Positions 11,847 through 23,552 of a stretch of 64,000 bases of DNA are shown here, piece after piece. How positions within the stretch are numbered: the stretch's first letter is position 1; every line of letters starts with the position of its first letter. Source of the DNA: Eledone cirrhosa. Its lineage: Eukaryota > Mollusca > Cephalopoda > Octopoda > Eledonidae. Position numbers and translations under genes: made by a program. The stretch is taken from the NCBI GenBank assembly GCA_964016885.1, contig OZ024743.1, forward strand, positions 351,248,704 through 351,312,703, in the 5' to 3' direction. The notes below the pieces were generated by a model. The model searched no databases, was not told the DNA's origin, and worked only from the letters and a program-made list of their open reading frames with translations.

Positions 11847-11886
<40 letters not shown>
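11847..11886. repeat. (ATT)n array, 5' flank of R4-c
   Basis: About 13 ATT units abutting the truncated 5' end of R4-c. Confidence 0.9.
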
Positions 11887-11887
<1 letters not shown>

Positions 11888-12079
11888 GCCCACTTATTCC
11901 TGAAAGTGTCGTGGGGGTAGTGTCCTCAATGACTCCCAGCGAGTCCTGTCAGAAGCAACCGTCTCCAATTGATCCGGCTTAATCCCAGCTATATCCACTG
12001 AGCAATATTCTACATAAAATGGTCGAGAAGTGGTATAATCACATAGCAAATACGGTACATGACAACAACATAACCACAA
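11887..12079 (-). pseudogene. Possible LINE C-terminal remnant
   Basis: The minus-strand frame contains PDQLETVASDRTRWESL and a stop soon after. This resembles the short extreme C-termini (LxxxAxDRxxW) found at the end of many LINE polyproteins. The family cannot be fixed from this short piece, and it may simply be chance. Confidence 0.35.
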
Positions 12080-12411
12080 TCATCTAGCATATGCTCATTG
12101 AACCTGATGAAAGAAATCGAAGAAAACCGTCTAGAGATAATAATCAAAGAGTGAAATAAACAAAAACACATTGTTAGACATCTCAATTTCTTCTGGACAA
12201 AATATTGCCCGAAAGAAATTGGAAAATGTCAAAATACAAATATTTGTTGGGTATGAAAGTGAATACAATAATTATCAGAGTATTGGGTGTGACAAAAATG
12301 TATGAACGAAAACATAGAAGCCTTATCAAAGTTCACAACACTATAAACTATCCAAAAATAGCTCTGCTAGGGCTAACCCACATCCTGCGCAAGACATCAT
12401 TGATTTAGTAA
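12022..12411 (+). pseudogene. Degenerate R4-like C-terminal remnant
   Basis: The plus-strand frame 12205-12408 reads KMSKYKYLLGMK, then ITHILRKTSLI-like sequence (LGLTHILRKTSLI). This lines up with the end of R4-b (KLSKYKDLEIEI ... MGTAHILRKILSI). Upstream, a WYNHIANTVH-like stretch around 12022 resembles the WWEHQPP/WYEHKPD segment before the nuclease core. It is an old decayed copy on the opposite strand to R4-b and R4-c. Confidence 0.55.
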
Positions 12412-14544
12412 CACGGTACAAATAGAACATTCTTCCCATATACAACGCACCCTATACAATGAGTAACTAATAAAATAATAGAATACAACATACAGAACAT
12501 ATACTCTAGCAGATTAGTACCCAATAAAATAGAAGCCATAACGAAATACACGTCCCAATATTTTGTAACGATCCCACTTTATATGAGTCAACAGGTGACC
12601 ATAGTTAGAGTCACCAACGTGCTGCCTCACAAGGGCCAGGTCATAGGAGTGATATTCGTAAAAGGGCACGAGAAGGTTATGAGACTTAAGCCCACCCCAA
12701 CAGAATTGGTAGCAATCATCAATGGATCATTGGTGCTAGTTTCATCTGAAGATCTTGAGGGGGTTCTTGAATAGTTCTACTTCAAAGGGAGTGAGCAATG
12801 AAGCATATAGATCAAGGAGAAGAAGCCAAACTTATACACATGCGGGTGAACGTACTACTTTAGAGCTTTCTTCTTTGTGGCTACCAGCACACTAACTTAG
12901 ACACCACAACAACAATAAAATCCGCAGTAACGAAAGCATCTATAGCCAGAGGAGAATAAGCAACAGTAACAAGAGTAAAAACAACCAGCTAAACCTTATT
13001 TAGAAAAACATGCCTCAAAAGAAGCACATGGTAAAGTGTCCTTTCAGTAAAATAACATTCAAACAGATTCGAACACACAGGGACCACTACAAGTACAGAC
13101 ACTCATGACCTCCATAGACTTTGATTATTTAAATGGGGAAGATGTTGAGAGCGACAAGAGCGTATCTTAAAACAAGAAAGCGGTCGAAAAAAAAAGAAGA
13201 GTGCGATAGAGGAGAACAGCGTTCTGAATCTCAAGACTTTGGCTAAGTCCAATAACATCCAAATATAAAAAGTCAATCATAAAGATCTGACAATTGAACA
13301 TGAACAGTAACGAAAAAAATACACATGAAGAGCTGATTCAACAGCAAGGACAGAAACATCATAACAACAACAAACACAGCACACACTTTAGGCAATCATC
13401 TACAATAATCACACATCAAATACAAAATGCAATTACTATCTAACAAAATAACACAACTCTTATTGCACAACAAAATAACGAAACAATAGAATAACACCAG
13501 CAACACCAAGACTGATAGAGCATCGAAACACATTTTAACACTAGCAAATAACAATGCTGCACGCATCTCGGAAATGACAGTGCACTTAATACTGCAGTAG
13601 AAACCCGCATGAAATCATCACAAACAAACTTTTTGTGATCATTATAATAACAATATGTATATTTTCTGAGATATACCTAATTCTTGTTTCAAGAAGGGAA
13701 ACTCTTGATATATTTTTCAAGCTATGAATAATGAAGATGGTAATAATAGAGTTGTTGAAGCGCGTCTATGTGAAAGAGCACTTAAATTTAGTGATTAGAA
13801 ATAGTAAATGCTACTGGAGTAAAGATAAAATATTGATTGTAGCAGCGAGAGTGTGTACTTTGATGAGATCATTTATTGGTGCAGTGAATGGAGATTTGTA
13901 GATCGAAGCAGCAGCTGCAGCTTATGTGTCGACTGTATTTTAAGAAGTCAACTAGTGACATGGCATATCACAAGGCCTCCGACGGTACTGAATTGTCAAT
14001 TACATGAAAAATCCCGTTCATCTCTACGGCATCTGACACTTGAGTTTAATATTATATGACAGTATGATCCTCTCCAATCATACGTTAACTCTATGAAACG
14101 TTAGTTGTACGATTTTTTTCTAATGTAGAATCGTATCTGTCAATGCTGACACCATCTCATTCAAATGTTTACTCGAGCCAACAAGGCAGCTTCTATGTAA
14201 TTGTTCGACTTACTAGAAATAGGAGCTAAATATTCCTCATGTCACAATGTTCTATGTTTATTTGACTTCAACAGTACTAGTAACAATAACTGCTTCATAA
14301 GGACTGATCTGGAGCTAAACAATAAAACAACAATAACAAAAATATTACCAACAGCTATAACAATACTATGAACCAACGAGGGAATCTCAACATGGTCCCC
14401 CGTCATGATAAAATAGGAGTAAAATCTCTTTTAAATCACACTCTATTGTCTTAGAAAGGACACATTGAATATCATAGTTCAAGACACAATGTCTGAAATA
14501 ATTGTTCATACATTTGGAAGAAGGTCACAATTTGAGGGGAAGGG
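12412..14544. other. AT-rich stretch without recognisable gene
   Basis: CAA/ACA-rich, AT-rich sequence with many stops in all frames. A 63-codon frame at 12583-12774 (MSQQVTIVRVTNV...) has no family I recognise and is within chance length, so I do not call it a gene. I see no RNA gene or clear mobile element boundary here. Confidence 0.5.
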
Positions 14545-14690
14545 GAAAGTCGATTAAATCGACCCCAGTGTGTTACTAGTACTTTATTTCATCGACCCTG
14601 TAAGGCAAAGCTAACCTCGGTGGAATTGGAACTCATGTCACAAAGCATGTTTTCCGACGCTCTACCAATACTATCACTCCAGCGCTCTCA
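14545..14690 (-). mobile_element. Diverged tRNA-derived SINE
   Basis: Minus-strand copy with the tail block (tcgattaaatcgacc, then actttatttcatcgaccc), the B-box-proximal block (cctcggtggaattggaactc) and the 5' tRNA-like block (cgctctaccaatact). It is more diverged than the copies at 31-33 kb. Confidence 0.7.
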
Positions 14691-14769
14691 CAATCTCTGA
14701 TATAATAAATGCCTTCGCCTTTAAGTCTGCTCGATTAAAGTCGATCTTGAGCTAAATAACAACTGAAAT

Positions 14770-14772
<3 letters not shown>

Positions 14773-14819
<47 letters not shown>

Positions 14820-14837
14820 CAACAACAACAGCAACAA
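14773..14837. repeat. (CAG)n then (CAA)n microsatellite
   Basis: About 13 CAG units passing into CAA units. On the complementary strand it reads as poly-Leu, which explains the leucine-rich open frame there. Confidence 0.9.
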
Positions 14838-15177
14838 CATCAAAATCAACAGTAACACTAATAACATCAACTGAACGACAATAATAACAACAACGACAAC
14901 AACAAAAACAACAAAACAAAAATCAACGGTAACAACTGAAACTAGAAGACTACCAATAACTACCGACAACAGCAATAACAAGACTAATATGTAGAGGCAA
15001 AACAACAACACAATGCCAAAACAACAACACAATGCCAAATATCTCCTAAAATTTGGTGAAAAGCCAAAATAAAATATTTCATTTTTTTTCCTTTTATTTG
15101 GTTTCCATTGGTTTCCACCGCCGTATCTGTAAGGGTTTTCGTCGTCAAATATCAATTCACCTAGCTTATACGCTTTG

Positions 15178-15295
15178 ATCTCTCTCTTTCTCACTCTCTC
15201 TCTATCTATCTATCTTTCTTTCTCTGTCTATCTATCTATCTTTCTCTTTATCTATCTATCTATCTCTATCTCTCTCTCTCTCTCTTTCTATCTTT

Positions 15296-15362
<67 letters not shown>

Positions 15363-15445
15363 CCTATCTCTCTCTCTTTCTCTCTTTTTCACTCTCTCTC
15401 TTTCTCTCTACTTTTTCCTCTCTCTCTTTCTCAGTTTGTCTATGT

Positions 15446-15504
<59 letters not shown>

Positions 15505-15505
15505 C

Positions 15506-15536
<31 letters not shown>

Positions 15537-15545
15537 CACACACGT
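15178..15545. repeat. (CT)n / (TATC)n pyrimidine tract
   Basis: Long CT/TATC-rich strand-asymmetric tract ending in (TA)n at about 15517-15534. Open frames here encode only Ser-Leu or Leu-Ser repeats. Confidence 0.9.
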
Positions 15546-16239
15546 CTGTCTGTCTGTGTGACTGTCTGAACGATTTGGTATTGATAATAACGTTTATTTT
15601 ACCATCTACCTGTCTGTAATCTATCTATCAACTTATCTATTTACACGTGTCTCTCCCTCCTTCTCGCCCCCCCCCCCCCTCTCTCCCTCTTCCATATGTA
15701 TATGTGTGTGTATGTATATATATATATGTATGTGCATGTATATATTTATGTGCATGTCTGTATTACATATGTATATGTGTGTGTGTAAGTATGTGTGTAC
15801 TTATGTATGTATTACGTACGCACCTATATTTGTAGGTTTGTACTTATGTATGAATGAATGTATATCGATCTTTACTCGCTATCTAAATATTTATCTATGT
15901 ATTTATCTAACTGGTTGTCTGAGAGTTTATGTATCAATATCTGGCAATCTATCTATACGTCTATCTCTTCATCCAAAAAATATTTATTTATTTATAGAGT
16001 TTATCTCTCCTTCTGCTTCTCACCCAACTCCTTGCCTTAATTTTTAATACTTTTCAGTTGCCATTAGTCATCTATTAACTATACACATATTATGTCTGCG
16101 TGTATGTAAGGAAGAATGTATGCATGCATGCATGTGTTTTTGTATGTAGGAGTATGTTTGAAAATGCATGTTTTCATCGAGATGTTATGAATTGTTATTT
16201 CATTTAAGAGGCATATGTTTCAAAGAAACCTCTTATTAA
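15546..16239. other. AT/GT-rich spacer
   Basis: Contains short TGTA/TATC-type repeats and a C run near 15667-15679. Nothing gene-like is visible. Confidence 0.5.
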
Positions 16240-16368
16240 TTTATCTATATAAGCAGCTTAGATATTGGTTCGTCTATATTTCGTATAAGGGAGGAAAGCA
16301 TATGATGCTTTCTTCCCTTACGCAAAAAGTGGATAAACCAATAATTAAGCTGTTTATATAAATAAGTA
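16240..16368. repeat. Small imperfect palindrome
   Basis: Inverted arms of about 60 bases meet at gcatatgatgc near 16299-16309. The outer ends read tatctatataagcagctta and its complement taagctgtttatataaat. It looks like a short fold-back or MITE. Confidence 0.65.
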
Positions 16369-16869
16369 TAAATGTGTCAACCGCAATAGTAAGAGTTCCA
16401 CATCTCATGATAATGGTTGTGATGTGGTGTATTCACAAACGTTGCTCTAAAAAAAAACATCATAAAACCAATTAGAAAACACGCGCATGCACACACATAC
16501 GAAATATGACTGATACTGAAAAGAAAATGCTAACAGAAAATTCAGATATTTTTTTTTTTTTAATATCTAATCCTTTAGCCCTAAAAGAGAAGAGCATCAA
16601 TACACACAGCCCTTACAAGGTTCTTCAGACTATTGAAGTCATGTCAGTTGATGTTCAGCTTTGACATTTTCAAATTTGTGATTAGAGAGAAGATATGACC
16701 GCAGATTGCAGTTTTGGGAAATGGTTATATTTGGCTCAGTGTTTAATCGGGGTTTGATGGGTTTCCAGACACTGTCGACGCATTGTGAGAGCTTCGGCTG
16801 TGTTAATATTGGTTAGTTTGGAAGTACATTGACTGTTGAAGTAAATGGTAGATGAGATATAGAAAATAA

Positions 16870-16889
16870 AGTAGTATTAGTAGTAGTAT

Positions 16890-16937
<48 letters not shown>
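16870..16937. repeat. (TAG)n microsatellite
   Basis: Trinucleotide AGT/TAG array. Confidence 0.9.
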
Positions 16938-17795
16938 ATGCTGATGTTTTCGCTCTTGTTTACTTGCGGGCTATGCTAAATGACCAATGATGTCCCAGCT
17001 ATGACTATCTTATTTTTTGCTTTCAGATACTGCGTCTCTAAAACCGCATTATACAATATTTTGACTTTTTTAAATGACAATGTATAGTTTACAGGAATGT
17101 TTGGCTCTTATTTCTATCAGCTCAAGCTATCGTATAGAGATGTCTTTGTTGGGTCAGACTAATGGTTGTTGGGGAGGAGCCAAGTTTTGCTTATCAATTG
17201 GTTAACTTGCTTTACTTTTTTCATTTGGAAGGTGTGATTAAAATTGTTAGTGTGTAATGCAGGATTAACTCACATGTAGAGAACAACCCCTGAACGCCAT
17301 TGAATTAGTATGCAAAATGATTGAGTATTCCATAGACATGTGAACACTTAACATACTTCTCAAGTGATAACAAGACTAAACATTTGAGTTATAGGTACAG
17401 TCAATTCAACGGGCTTCCATGCTATTCCCGTCTATTGAATTTCCAATACAAGACTTGGCGCAATACAAGATTATAGTTAAATAAATCAATTACCTAAGAT
17501 GGCACACAGTTGGAACCTTAGAGTTGCAAAACAAACCACTTAACTACTCAGCTATTCCAGCATCCATAAGTCCCAAGTAGTAATTTAATTCAATGCCTTG
17601 TAGATAGGATCAGGGATTTTCAGAGGTGAAATCCTTTTTGGTATTGAAAAAAGATAATAGCGTTTGGTCTCTAGTCTTTTGTAAAGTTAGAAAGGTGCAG
17701 TCACTGTGCCATATCACTATGATTGATATTTGATCACTCAAACACAGACATGTATGTGTATATATGTGTGTGTGGGGGGGGGCTGAATGTGTGTA

Positions 17796-17799
<4 letters not shown>
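16938..17799. other. Spacer without recognisable feature
   Basis: Unique-looking AT-rich DNA. No coding frame, SINE or inverted repeat was noticed. Confidence 0.5.

Positions 17800-17873
<74 letters not shown>
17800..17873. repeat. (AT)n microsatellite next to the Penelope-like element
   Basis: About 36 AT units ending exactly where the Penelope-like inverted repeat begins. Confidence 0.9.
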
Positions 17874-17878
<5 letters not shown>

Positions 17879-18027
17879 ATACTTTGGGAGGGTCATGTTG
17901 CCAATAAGAAACACACGCACCAGTTGCTTTCACTTCAATTTATTATAATAAATTTATAATAAATTTATAAATTTATAAATTTCTGGTTGGTTGGTTGGTT
18001 CCACAACCAGATAGTTGTTTATATATT

Positions 18028-18070
18028 GTCATAGTTCTTTCGTCACACACTCTGTGACCTCTTCAGTGAC
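18028..18070 (-). ncRNA. Hammerhead-ribozyme-like motif, left Penelope arm
   Basis: Reading the minus strand: stem I GTCA, core CTGAAGA, one extra G, stem II GTCACA / TGTGAC with loop GAGTG, core GAAA, a very short stem III (AG/CT), TA at the cleavage position, then TGAC closing stem I. Type I hammerheads with very short stem III are known from Penelope-like retroelements. The unpaired G before stem II departs from the usual G10.1-C11.1 pair. It lies in the 3' terminal (pseudo-LTR) part. Confidence 0.65.
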
Positions 18071-18271
18071 TGGGGATTCCTTTCTTTGTTACTGCGCCTC
18101 TCCTTTGTTCTGTCCTACGCCATTTTGTTTTTGTGTGTGTGTTGTGTGCTCAGTCTGCGCATGCGCCACATCCGGGTGTCTGTGTGTGTTTATGTTCATT
18201 TATTTATTTGTTTATTTACATGTTACTGGTTGGTTGTTTGTTCTATGTGTGTGTGTGTTTTCATTTTGTCC

Positions 18272-19864
18272 TTAATTGTAAGTTGTGATGTTGCTGTTCC
18301 ACTCATATTTTCTATTTAATTTTGGTTGTAATTCTTTTATGTTTATTGCCTCTGTAATTTGTCTAAACATTGCGTCTTTTCTGTGTGTAGATTCTATTTT
18401 TATTTCTATGTTCTCTAATTTACCCTTGTGTTCTATTTTAGCATGTTGGTAGAGTACAGATGATTCTTTACTATCTTGAAGGTCTCGCCAGTGTTCATTT
18501 ATCCGTTCCCCTACACTACGAGCTGTCTCACCTATGTACACTATATTTTTGTCTCTACATTGTCCTTCGGTACATCTTATGCTATACACTACATTTCTAG
18601 TTTTACAGTTAATATGGGGGCTTATTTTACAGGTTATACATTTCTTATCTATACATGAGGGTCTTTGAAAAGGGTATGTCTTGCTAATGAGTGTTTTTAC
18701 GGAGGTACCTGGTCTTTCTACTATCGTAATATTGAGTTAATGTTTATTTAGGGCCCTTCTAAATTTGTAAGCTAATTCACCTCTAGGGGTTGTATCGATG
18801 AACATTACACTCTGGTATTTATTGCTATCATACCATGAGTTTATTCTATTAGCCTTGTTCCTAGTTCTTTCTATTCTATTCCAAAATTTGCTCCTATACA
18901 AGGGGCAGGTCCCATTTATGTCATTATTTACCATTTTTTCCCATTTGGTTCTGGCTCCTCTATACACTCTGATTTTATCTCTCTGATTGTAGCCAGAGAA
19001 CTGCATACGGTGGATGAAGTGTTGTATGTGTCTCTCTAGTTCTTCGGGGTTGCACATGCGGGACACGTTTCTCATCACCCGTACCAAATCCGCAATCAGT
19101 ATGTTGATTTTGGTATGGTCCGAAACGGCCGAGTTTCGGTGGATCAGATGTTTGGAAGTCATGGGTTTGGCATAATGGGAATGGAGGATTTGTTTTTTAT
19201 TATTAATGGTATCTAACCAGAGCTCTGTGTCTAGTACAGGTAATCGATGGTTGGGGTGTTTACTTGGGTAGTCTATAGTAACTCTAATGCTCTGGTGGAT
19301 GGAGTTAGCTATTTGCTGGATGCTTTCCATTGTGCTTTTCTCTAGTTCTTTACTGTTCTCTAGTGGGGGTGTCTTAACTACGATGTTTATATCATCAACA
19401 TAGCGGGAGTACATTATCAGGGTTAAGGGGTCTTCTAATTGTTCTTTAAGTTTAAGTTTAAGTCTACTGTCCCACCATACCATGAATAAGTTAGCTATGT
19501 CGCCTGCAATGCTAACACCAATGGCTGCTCCTTCCTCTTGGGCATAGGTTTTTCCATTAAATTTGAACATATGTTCCTTAAGGGTTAGTTTTATGCTGGC
19601 CCCTACCGCATGTGCAATCATTTTCTTCAGTTCATCGTGGTTTTCGGGTGTCCGTATGGCTCTGGTCCACCCGTTCCATCTATCTGTGTGGGTTTTCTTG
19701 GCCATTAAGGTAATGGTAGGTGCTCTGCCTCTTGCTGGTCTTGTAGGGCACAGGTTGCTAAGGTCATATGTGTCTAGGTAATTATTACTATAGGTAAGTT
19801 TAAGTAGGAGTCCCAGCTCACTGGTATCAATCCCACGGAACTCAACATTGCTCTCACTGATCAT
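18272..19864 (-). pseudogene. Penelope-like polyprotein: RT core and GIY-YIG endonuclease, frameshifted
   Basis: The segment 18737-19864 (375 codons) includes the RT catalytic block SRYVDDINIVV and the Penelope-type QEEGAAIGVSIAGDIANLF stretch. A stop after ALNKH and a frame change near 18735 precede the second part. This has a Cys-rich linker (CIDKKCITC, around 18640) and the GIY-YIG nuclease (NIVYIGETARSVGERINEHW, 18272-18589). By family the RT copies RNA primed at nicks or 3' OH ends, and GIY-YIG supplies the nick. The N-terminal half of RT is absent because the element stops at the inverted junction near 19878. It is inactive because of truncation and the frameshift. Confidence 0.85.
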
Positions 19865-19881
19865 TTCTACGCATTTCTCGC

Positions 19882-20667
19882 ATGTGCAACCCCGAAGAAC
19901 TAGAGAGATACATACAACATTTCATCCACCGTATGCAGTTCTCTGGCTACAATCAGAGAGATAAAATCAGAGTGTATAGAGGAGCCAGAACCAAATGGGA
20001 AAAAATGGTAAATAATGACATAAATGGGACCTGTCCCTTGTATAGGAGCAAATTTTGGAATAGAATAGAAAGAACTAGGAACAAGGCTAATAGAATAAAC
20101 TCATGGTATGATAGCAATAAATACCAGAGTGTAATGTTCATCGATACAACCCCTAGAGGTGAATTAGCTTACAAATTTAGAAGGGCCCTAAATAAACATT
20201 AACTCAATATTACGATAGTAGAAAGACCAGGTACCTCCGTAAAAACACTCATTAGCAAGACATACCCTTTTCAAAGACCCTCATGTATAGATAAGAAATG
20301 TATAACCTGTAAAATAAGCCCCCATATTAACTGTAAAATTAGAAATGTAGTGTATAGCATAAGATGTACCGAAGGACAATGTAGAGACAAAAATATAGTG
20401 TACATAGGTGAGACAGCTCGTAGTGTAGGGGAACGGATAAATGAACACTGGCGAGACCTTCAAGATAGTAAAGAATCATCTGTACTCTACCAACATGCTA
20501 AAATAGAACACAAGGGTAAATTAGAGAACATAGAAATAAAAATAGAATCTACACACAGAAAAGACGCAATGTTTAGACACATTACAGAGGCAATAAACAT
20601 AAAAGAATTACAACCAAAATTAAATAGAAAATATGAGTGGAACAGCAACATCACAACTTACAATTAA
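19882..20667 (+). pseudogene. Inverted partial copy of Penelope-like ORF: RT C-terminus and GIY-YIG
   Basis: Plus-strand copy of the region after the RT catalytic site. 19882-20202 encodes the RT C-terminal part ending ALNKH and stop. 20350-20667 encodes the GIY-YIG domain (NIVYIGETARSVGERI...). It carries the same stop and frame change as the minus copy at the same point, so the lesion pre-dates the duplication. It differs at only a few residues (for example MFRH versus MFRQ). Confidence 0.85.
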
Positions 20668-20868
20668 GGACAAAATGAAAACACACACACACATAGAACA
20701 AACAACCAACCAGTAACATGTAAATAAACAAATAAATAAATGAACATAAACACACACAGACACCCGGATGTGGCGCATGCGCAGACTGAACACACAAAAC
20801 ACACACAGAAACAAAATGGCGTAGGACAGAACAAAGGAGAGGCGCAGTAACAAAGAAAGGAATCCCCA

Positions 20869-20911
20869 GTCACTGAAGAGGTCACAGAGTGTGTGACGAA
20901 AGAACTATGAC
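20869..20911 (+). ncRNA. Hammerhead-ribozyme-like motif, right Penelope arm
   Basis: Same motif as at 18028-18070, here on the plus strand: GTCA (20869-20872), CTGAAGA (20873-20879), GTCACA (20881-20886) paired with TGTGAC (20892-20897), GAAA (20898-20901), TA at 20906-20907, TGAC (20908-20911). The predicted cleavage is after A20907. Because it is in the inverted arm, transcripts of either strand through this locus would contain one motif. Confidence 0.65.
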
Positions 20912-21242
20912 AATATATAAACAACTATCTGGTTGTGGAACCAACCAACCAACCAGAAATTTATAAATTTATAAATTTATTATAAATTTATTATAATAAA
21001 TTGAAGTGAAAGCAACTGGTGCGTGTGTTTCTTATTGGCAGCATGACCCTCCCAAAGTATAACAATACCGGTTTCAACACACGATTTCAGATAAAGAATC
21101 TTGCTAAACAAATTCAGAAACGAAATATATATATATATATATACTTATATATATACTTATATTTATACTTATATACTTACTGGTAATAAGATAGTAATAA
21201 ATGACTATCTTTCACTATTTGGGGTTTGTATAAAAAATATAT

Positions 21243-21835
21243 TGTTATACTTGGGGAGGGTCATATTTGCGTAATATTGCCAGAATTAATAACAGAACAC
21301 ACTCACTGTTTGGTTGGTTTTCGCTTCTCGCTGTCTTTTATATCTGCGATCTAACTTACTCGGTCCTCAATGTTCCCATTGACTGACCGACGGTCAAAAA
21401 TAATACAGATACAATATAGACACAAACACATATATATAGTTTATATAATTTACATAAATCTTTCGTTGCACATCTGCAACATCGTCAGTGGTGTTATATT
21501 TTTTTTTTCCTCCTGTTGTGTTGTATGTCTACGCCATTTTTTATTCAGTCTGTCTATATATTTATTTATTTATTTGCTTGTTTGTTTATTTTATTTTGTC
21601 TTCTTTGCGCATGCGTTTGCGTGTGTGTATAGTGTTATGTGTGCTGTGTGACTAGTGTGTATAGTGTTGTGTCTGTTGGGTGACTAGTGTGTGTTTATGT
21701 GCTTGTTGTTATTGTGCTTGTGTATGTATTTATTTATCTTATTTTATTTTATTTTATTTACTTATTTATACTTCTCTTAGGTCAGTGTTGTTTGTTTGGG
21801 TGTTGTTGTTGTCCCACTCATTCTTTCTGTTTAGC
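21243..21835 (-). mobile_element. 3' fragment of a second Penelope-like family
   Basis: Begins with ttgttatacttggggagggtcat, close to the terminus of the element at 17873. It contains ttggttggtt and a hammerhead-like motif at the equivalent place. It ends at a short coding remnant whose minus-strand reading (NRKNEWDNNN) resembles the C-terminus NRKYEWNSN of the first element. Everything 5' of that is missing. Between these points the sequence is different enough to be another family. Confidence 0.65.
21452..21492 (-). ncRNA. Hammerhead-like motif in second Penelope fragment
   Basis: Minus strand: CTGACGA, one extra T, stem II GTTGCA / TGCAAC with loop GATG, GAAA, then GATTTA in place of GAACTA. 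The stem II bases differ from the first family but still pair, and the core and the extra base are kept. Stem I is weak (only about 2 pairs), so activity is doubtful. Confidence 0.5.
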
Positions 21836-21916
21836 TAAACAAAAAAATATATAACCATAAAAGGTTTTATTATATACATAACCATAAATAGTATCCTTAA
21901 TACTTATATATATACT

Positions 21917-22346
21917 TATATGAAGGCTGAAACTCGATTTCGAGTAATGCCATCGCTTGATACTTAAGCATGAGCATCACGGGCGTGGCTTTTTAGACCA
22001 ATCCTACTCACTGAACATCGAATGCCTTTTCCCCCAATGGTCTACATCATTGGATGCAAACGAAGTCGCAGGTTTTATATCAGAGTGACATTCTCCCAGA
22101 GAGATGTCTTAATGAAGATTATGAGTCTCTCGCTCCACAAAAAAAAAACTTTATTGGATGACCGTTGACTCTCCTGAATTCCTCTGTCCTTTGACGGGTT
22201 TTGTTTTTCATCTCGCAGGGTGCCTAAAATCACCCTCGTTACCAAGCAGGCTTGGTAGGGTTGCCGGTTTAGTCGCCAATGACCCGATCAGGTACAGGTA
22301 TTACTAGGTTCCATGTTACCAGTAGCGTTGAAGAGCGACTTGACAT
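21917..22346 (+). repeat. Dispersed repeat D, copy 1
   Basis: Matches 32515-33060 in the same order. Shared blocks include tcgagtaatgcc/tcgagtatggcc, ccaatcctact/ccaatcccact, the caggttttatatc block, ggatgaccgttgact, cagggtg.c..aaatcaccctc, ttgccg.tttagtcgcc and atgttaccagtag. I do not recognise the family; no coding frame is present. Confidence 0.6.
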
Positions 22347-22375
22347 ATATATACATATATACATATATATGTATA

Positions 22376-23139
<764 letters not shown>

Positions 23140-23203
<64 letters not shown>
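23140..23203. repeat. (AT)n microsatellite
   Basis: Pure TA repeat following degenerate TA/AATA repeats from 23070. Confidence 0.9.
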
Positions 23204-23210
<7 letters not shown>

Positions 23211-23265
23211 GTGAGGTTTTTTTTACAAAATGAAAAATAACCGAGGTGTCCTACACGAGTGAAAG

Positions 23266-23552
23266 TATAAAGAAAAAGGGATGAAATCGAAAATGCAACT
23301 GGAGTCTTATTTTTTTTTTTTTTTTTTTTTTTTTAAATATATATATTTATTTGGTTCCTTTACCGGTTTCGCAGTTCTTCTGCTTTTCAAATGAGAAAAA
23401 CCACAGACCCTCCATCTCAACTCACTTTTTGAAAAGCAGAAGAACTGCGAAACCGGTAAAGGAACCAAATAAATATATATATTTAAAAAAAAAAAAAATA
23501 AAAAAAAATAAGACTCCAGTTGCATTTTCGATTTCATCTCTTTTTCTTTATA
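23266..23552. repeat. Fold-back palindrome F1
   Basis: Arms 23266-23391 and 23428-23552 are nearly perfect inverted repeats with a 36-base loop. They differ mainly in the poly-T/poly-A parts. The arms contain ttaccggtttcgcagttctt and the complementary aactgcgaaaccggtaa. The inner part is shared with palindrome F2 at 24952-25340, as is the lead-in 'gaggtgt..' before the left arm. Confidence 0.85.

Larger units (their letters stand above)
17873..21066. mobile_element. Penelope-like element with an inverted partial copy
   Basis: The left arm 17873-19060 and right arm 19879-21066 are inverted repeats of equal length (1188 bases) with only scattered differences. They flank an 818-base single-copy spacer. 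The minus-strand copy (17873 to about 19878) holds the RT core and GIY-YIG domain. The plus-strand copy (19879-21066) is 5' truncated inside the RT C-terminal region. Penelope-like elements are known for complex head-to-head or tandem partial copies. Both outer ends carry tttgggagggtcat-type termini. Confidence 0.9.

Noticed and set aside
12583..12774. 63-codon frame MSQQVTIVRVTNV...
   Set aside because: Short, no recognisable family, no supporting context; within chance expectation for the region.
15175..15447. Ser/Leu repeat open frame
   Set aside because: Translation of a CT microsatellite.
18172..18319. Cys-rich plus-strand frames in the Penelope arm (and mirror at 20620-20924)
   Set aside because: Antisense or UTR readings duplicated only because the arms are inverted repeats; no domain.
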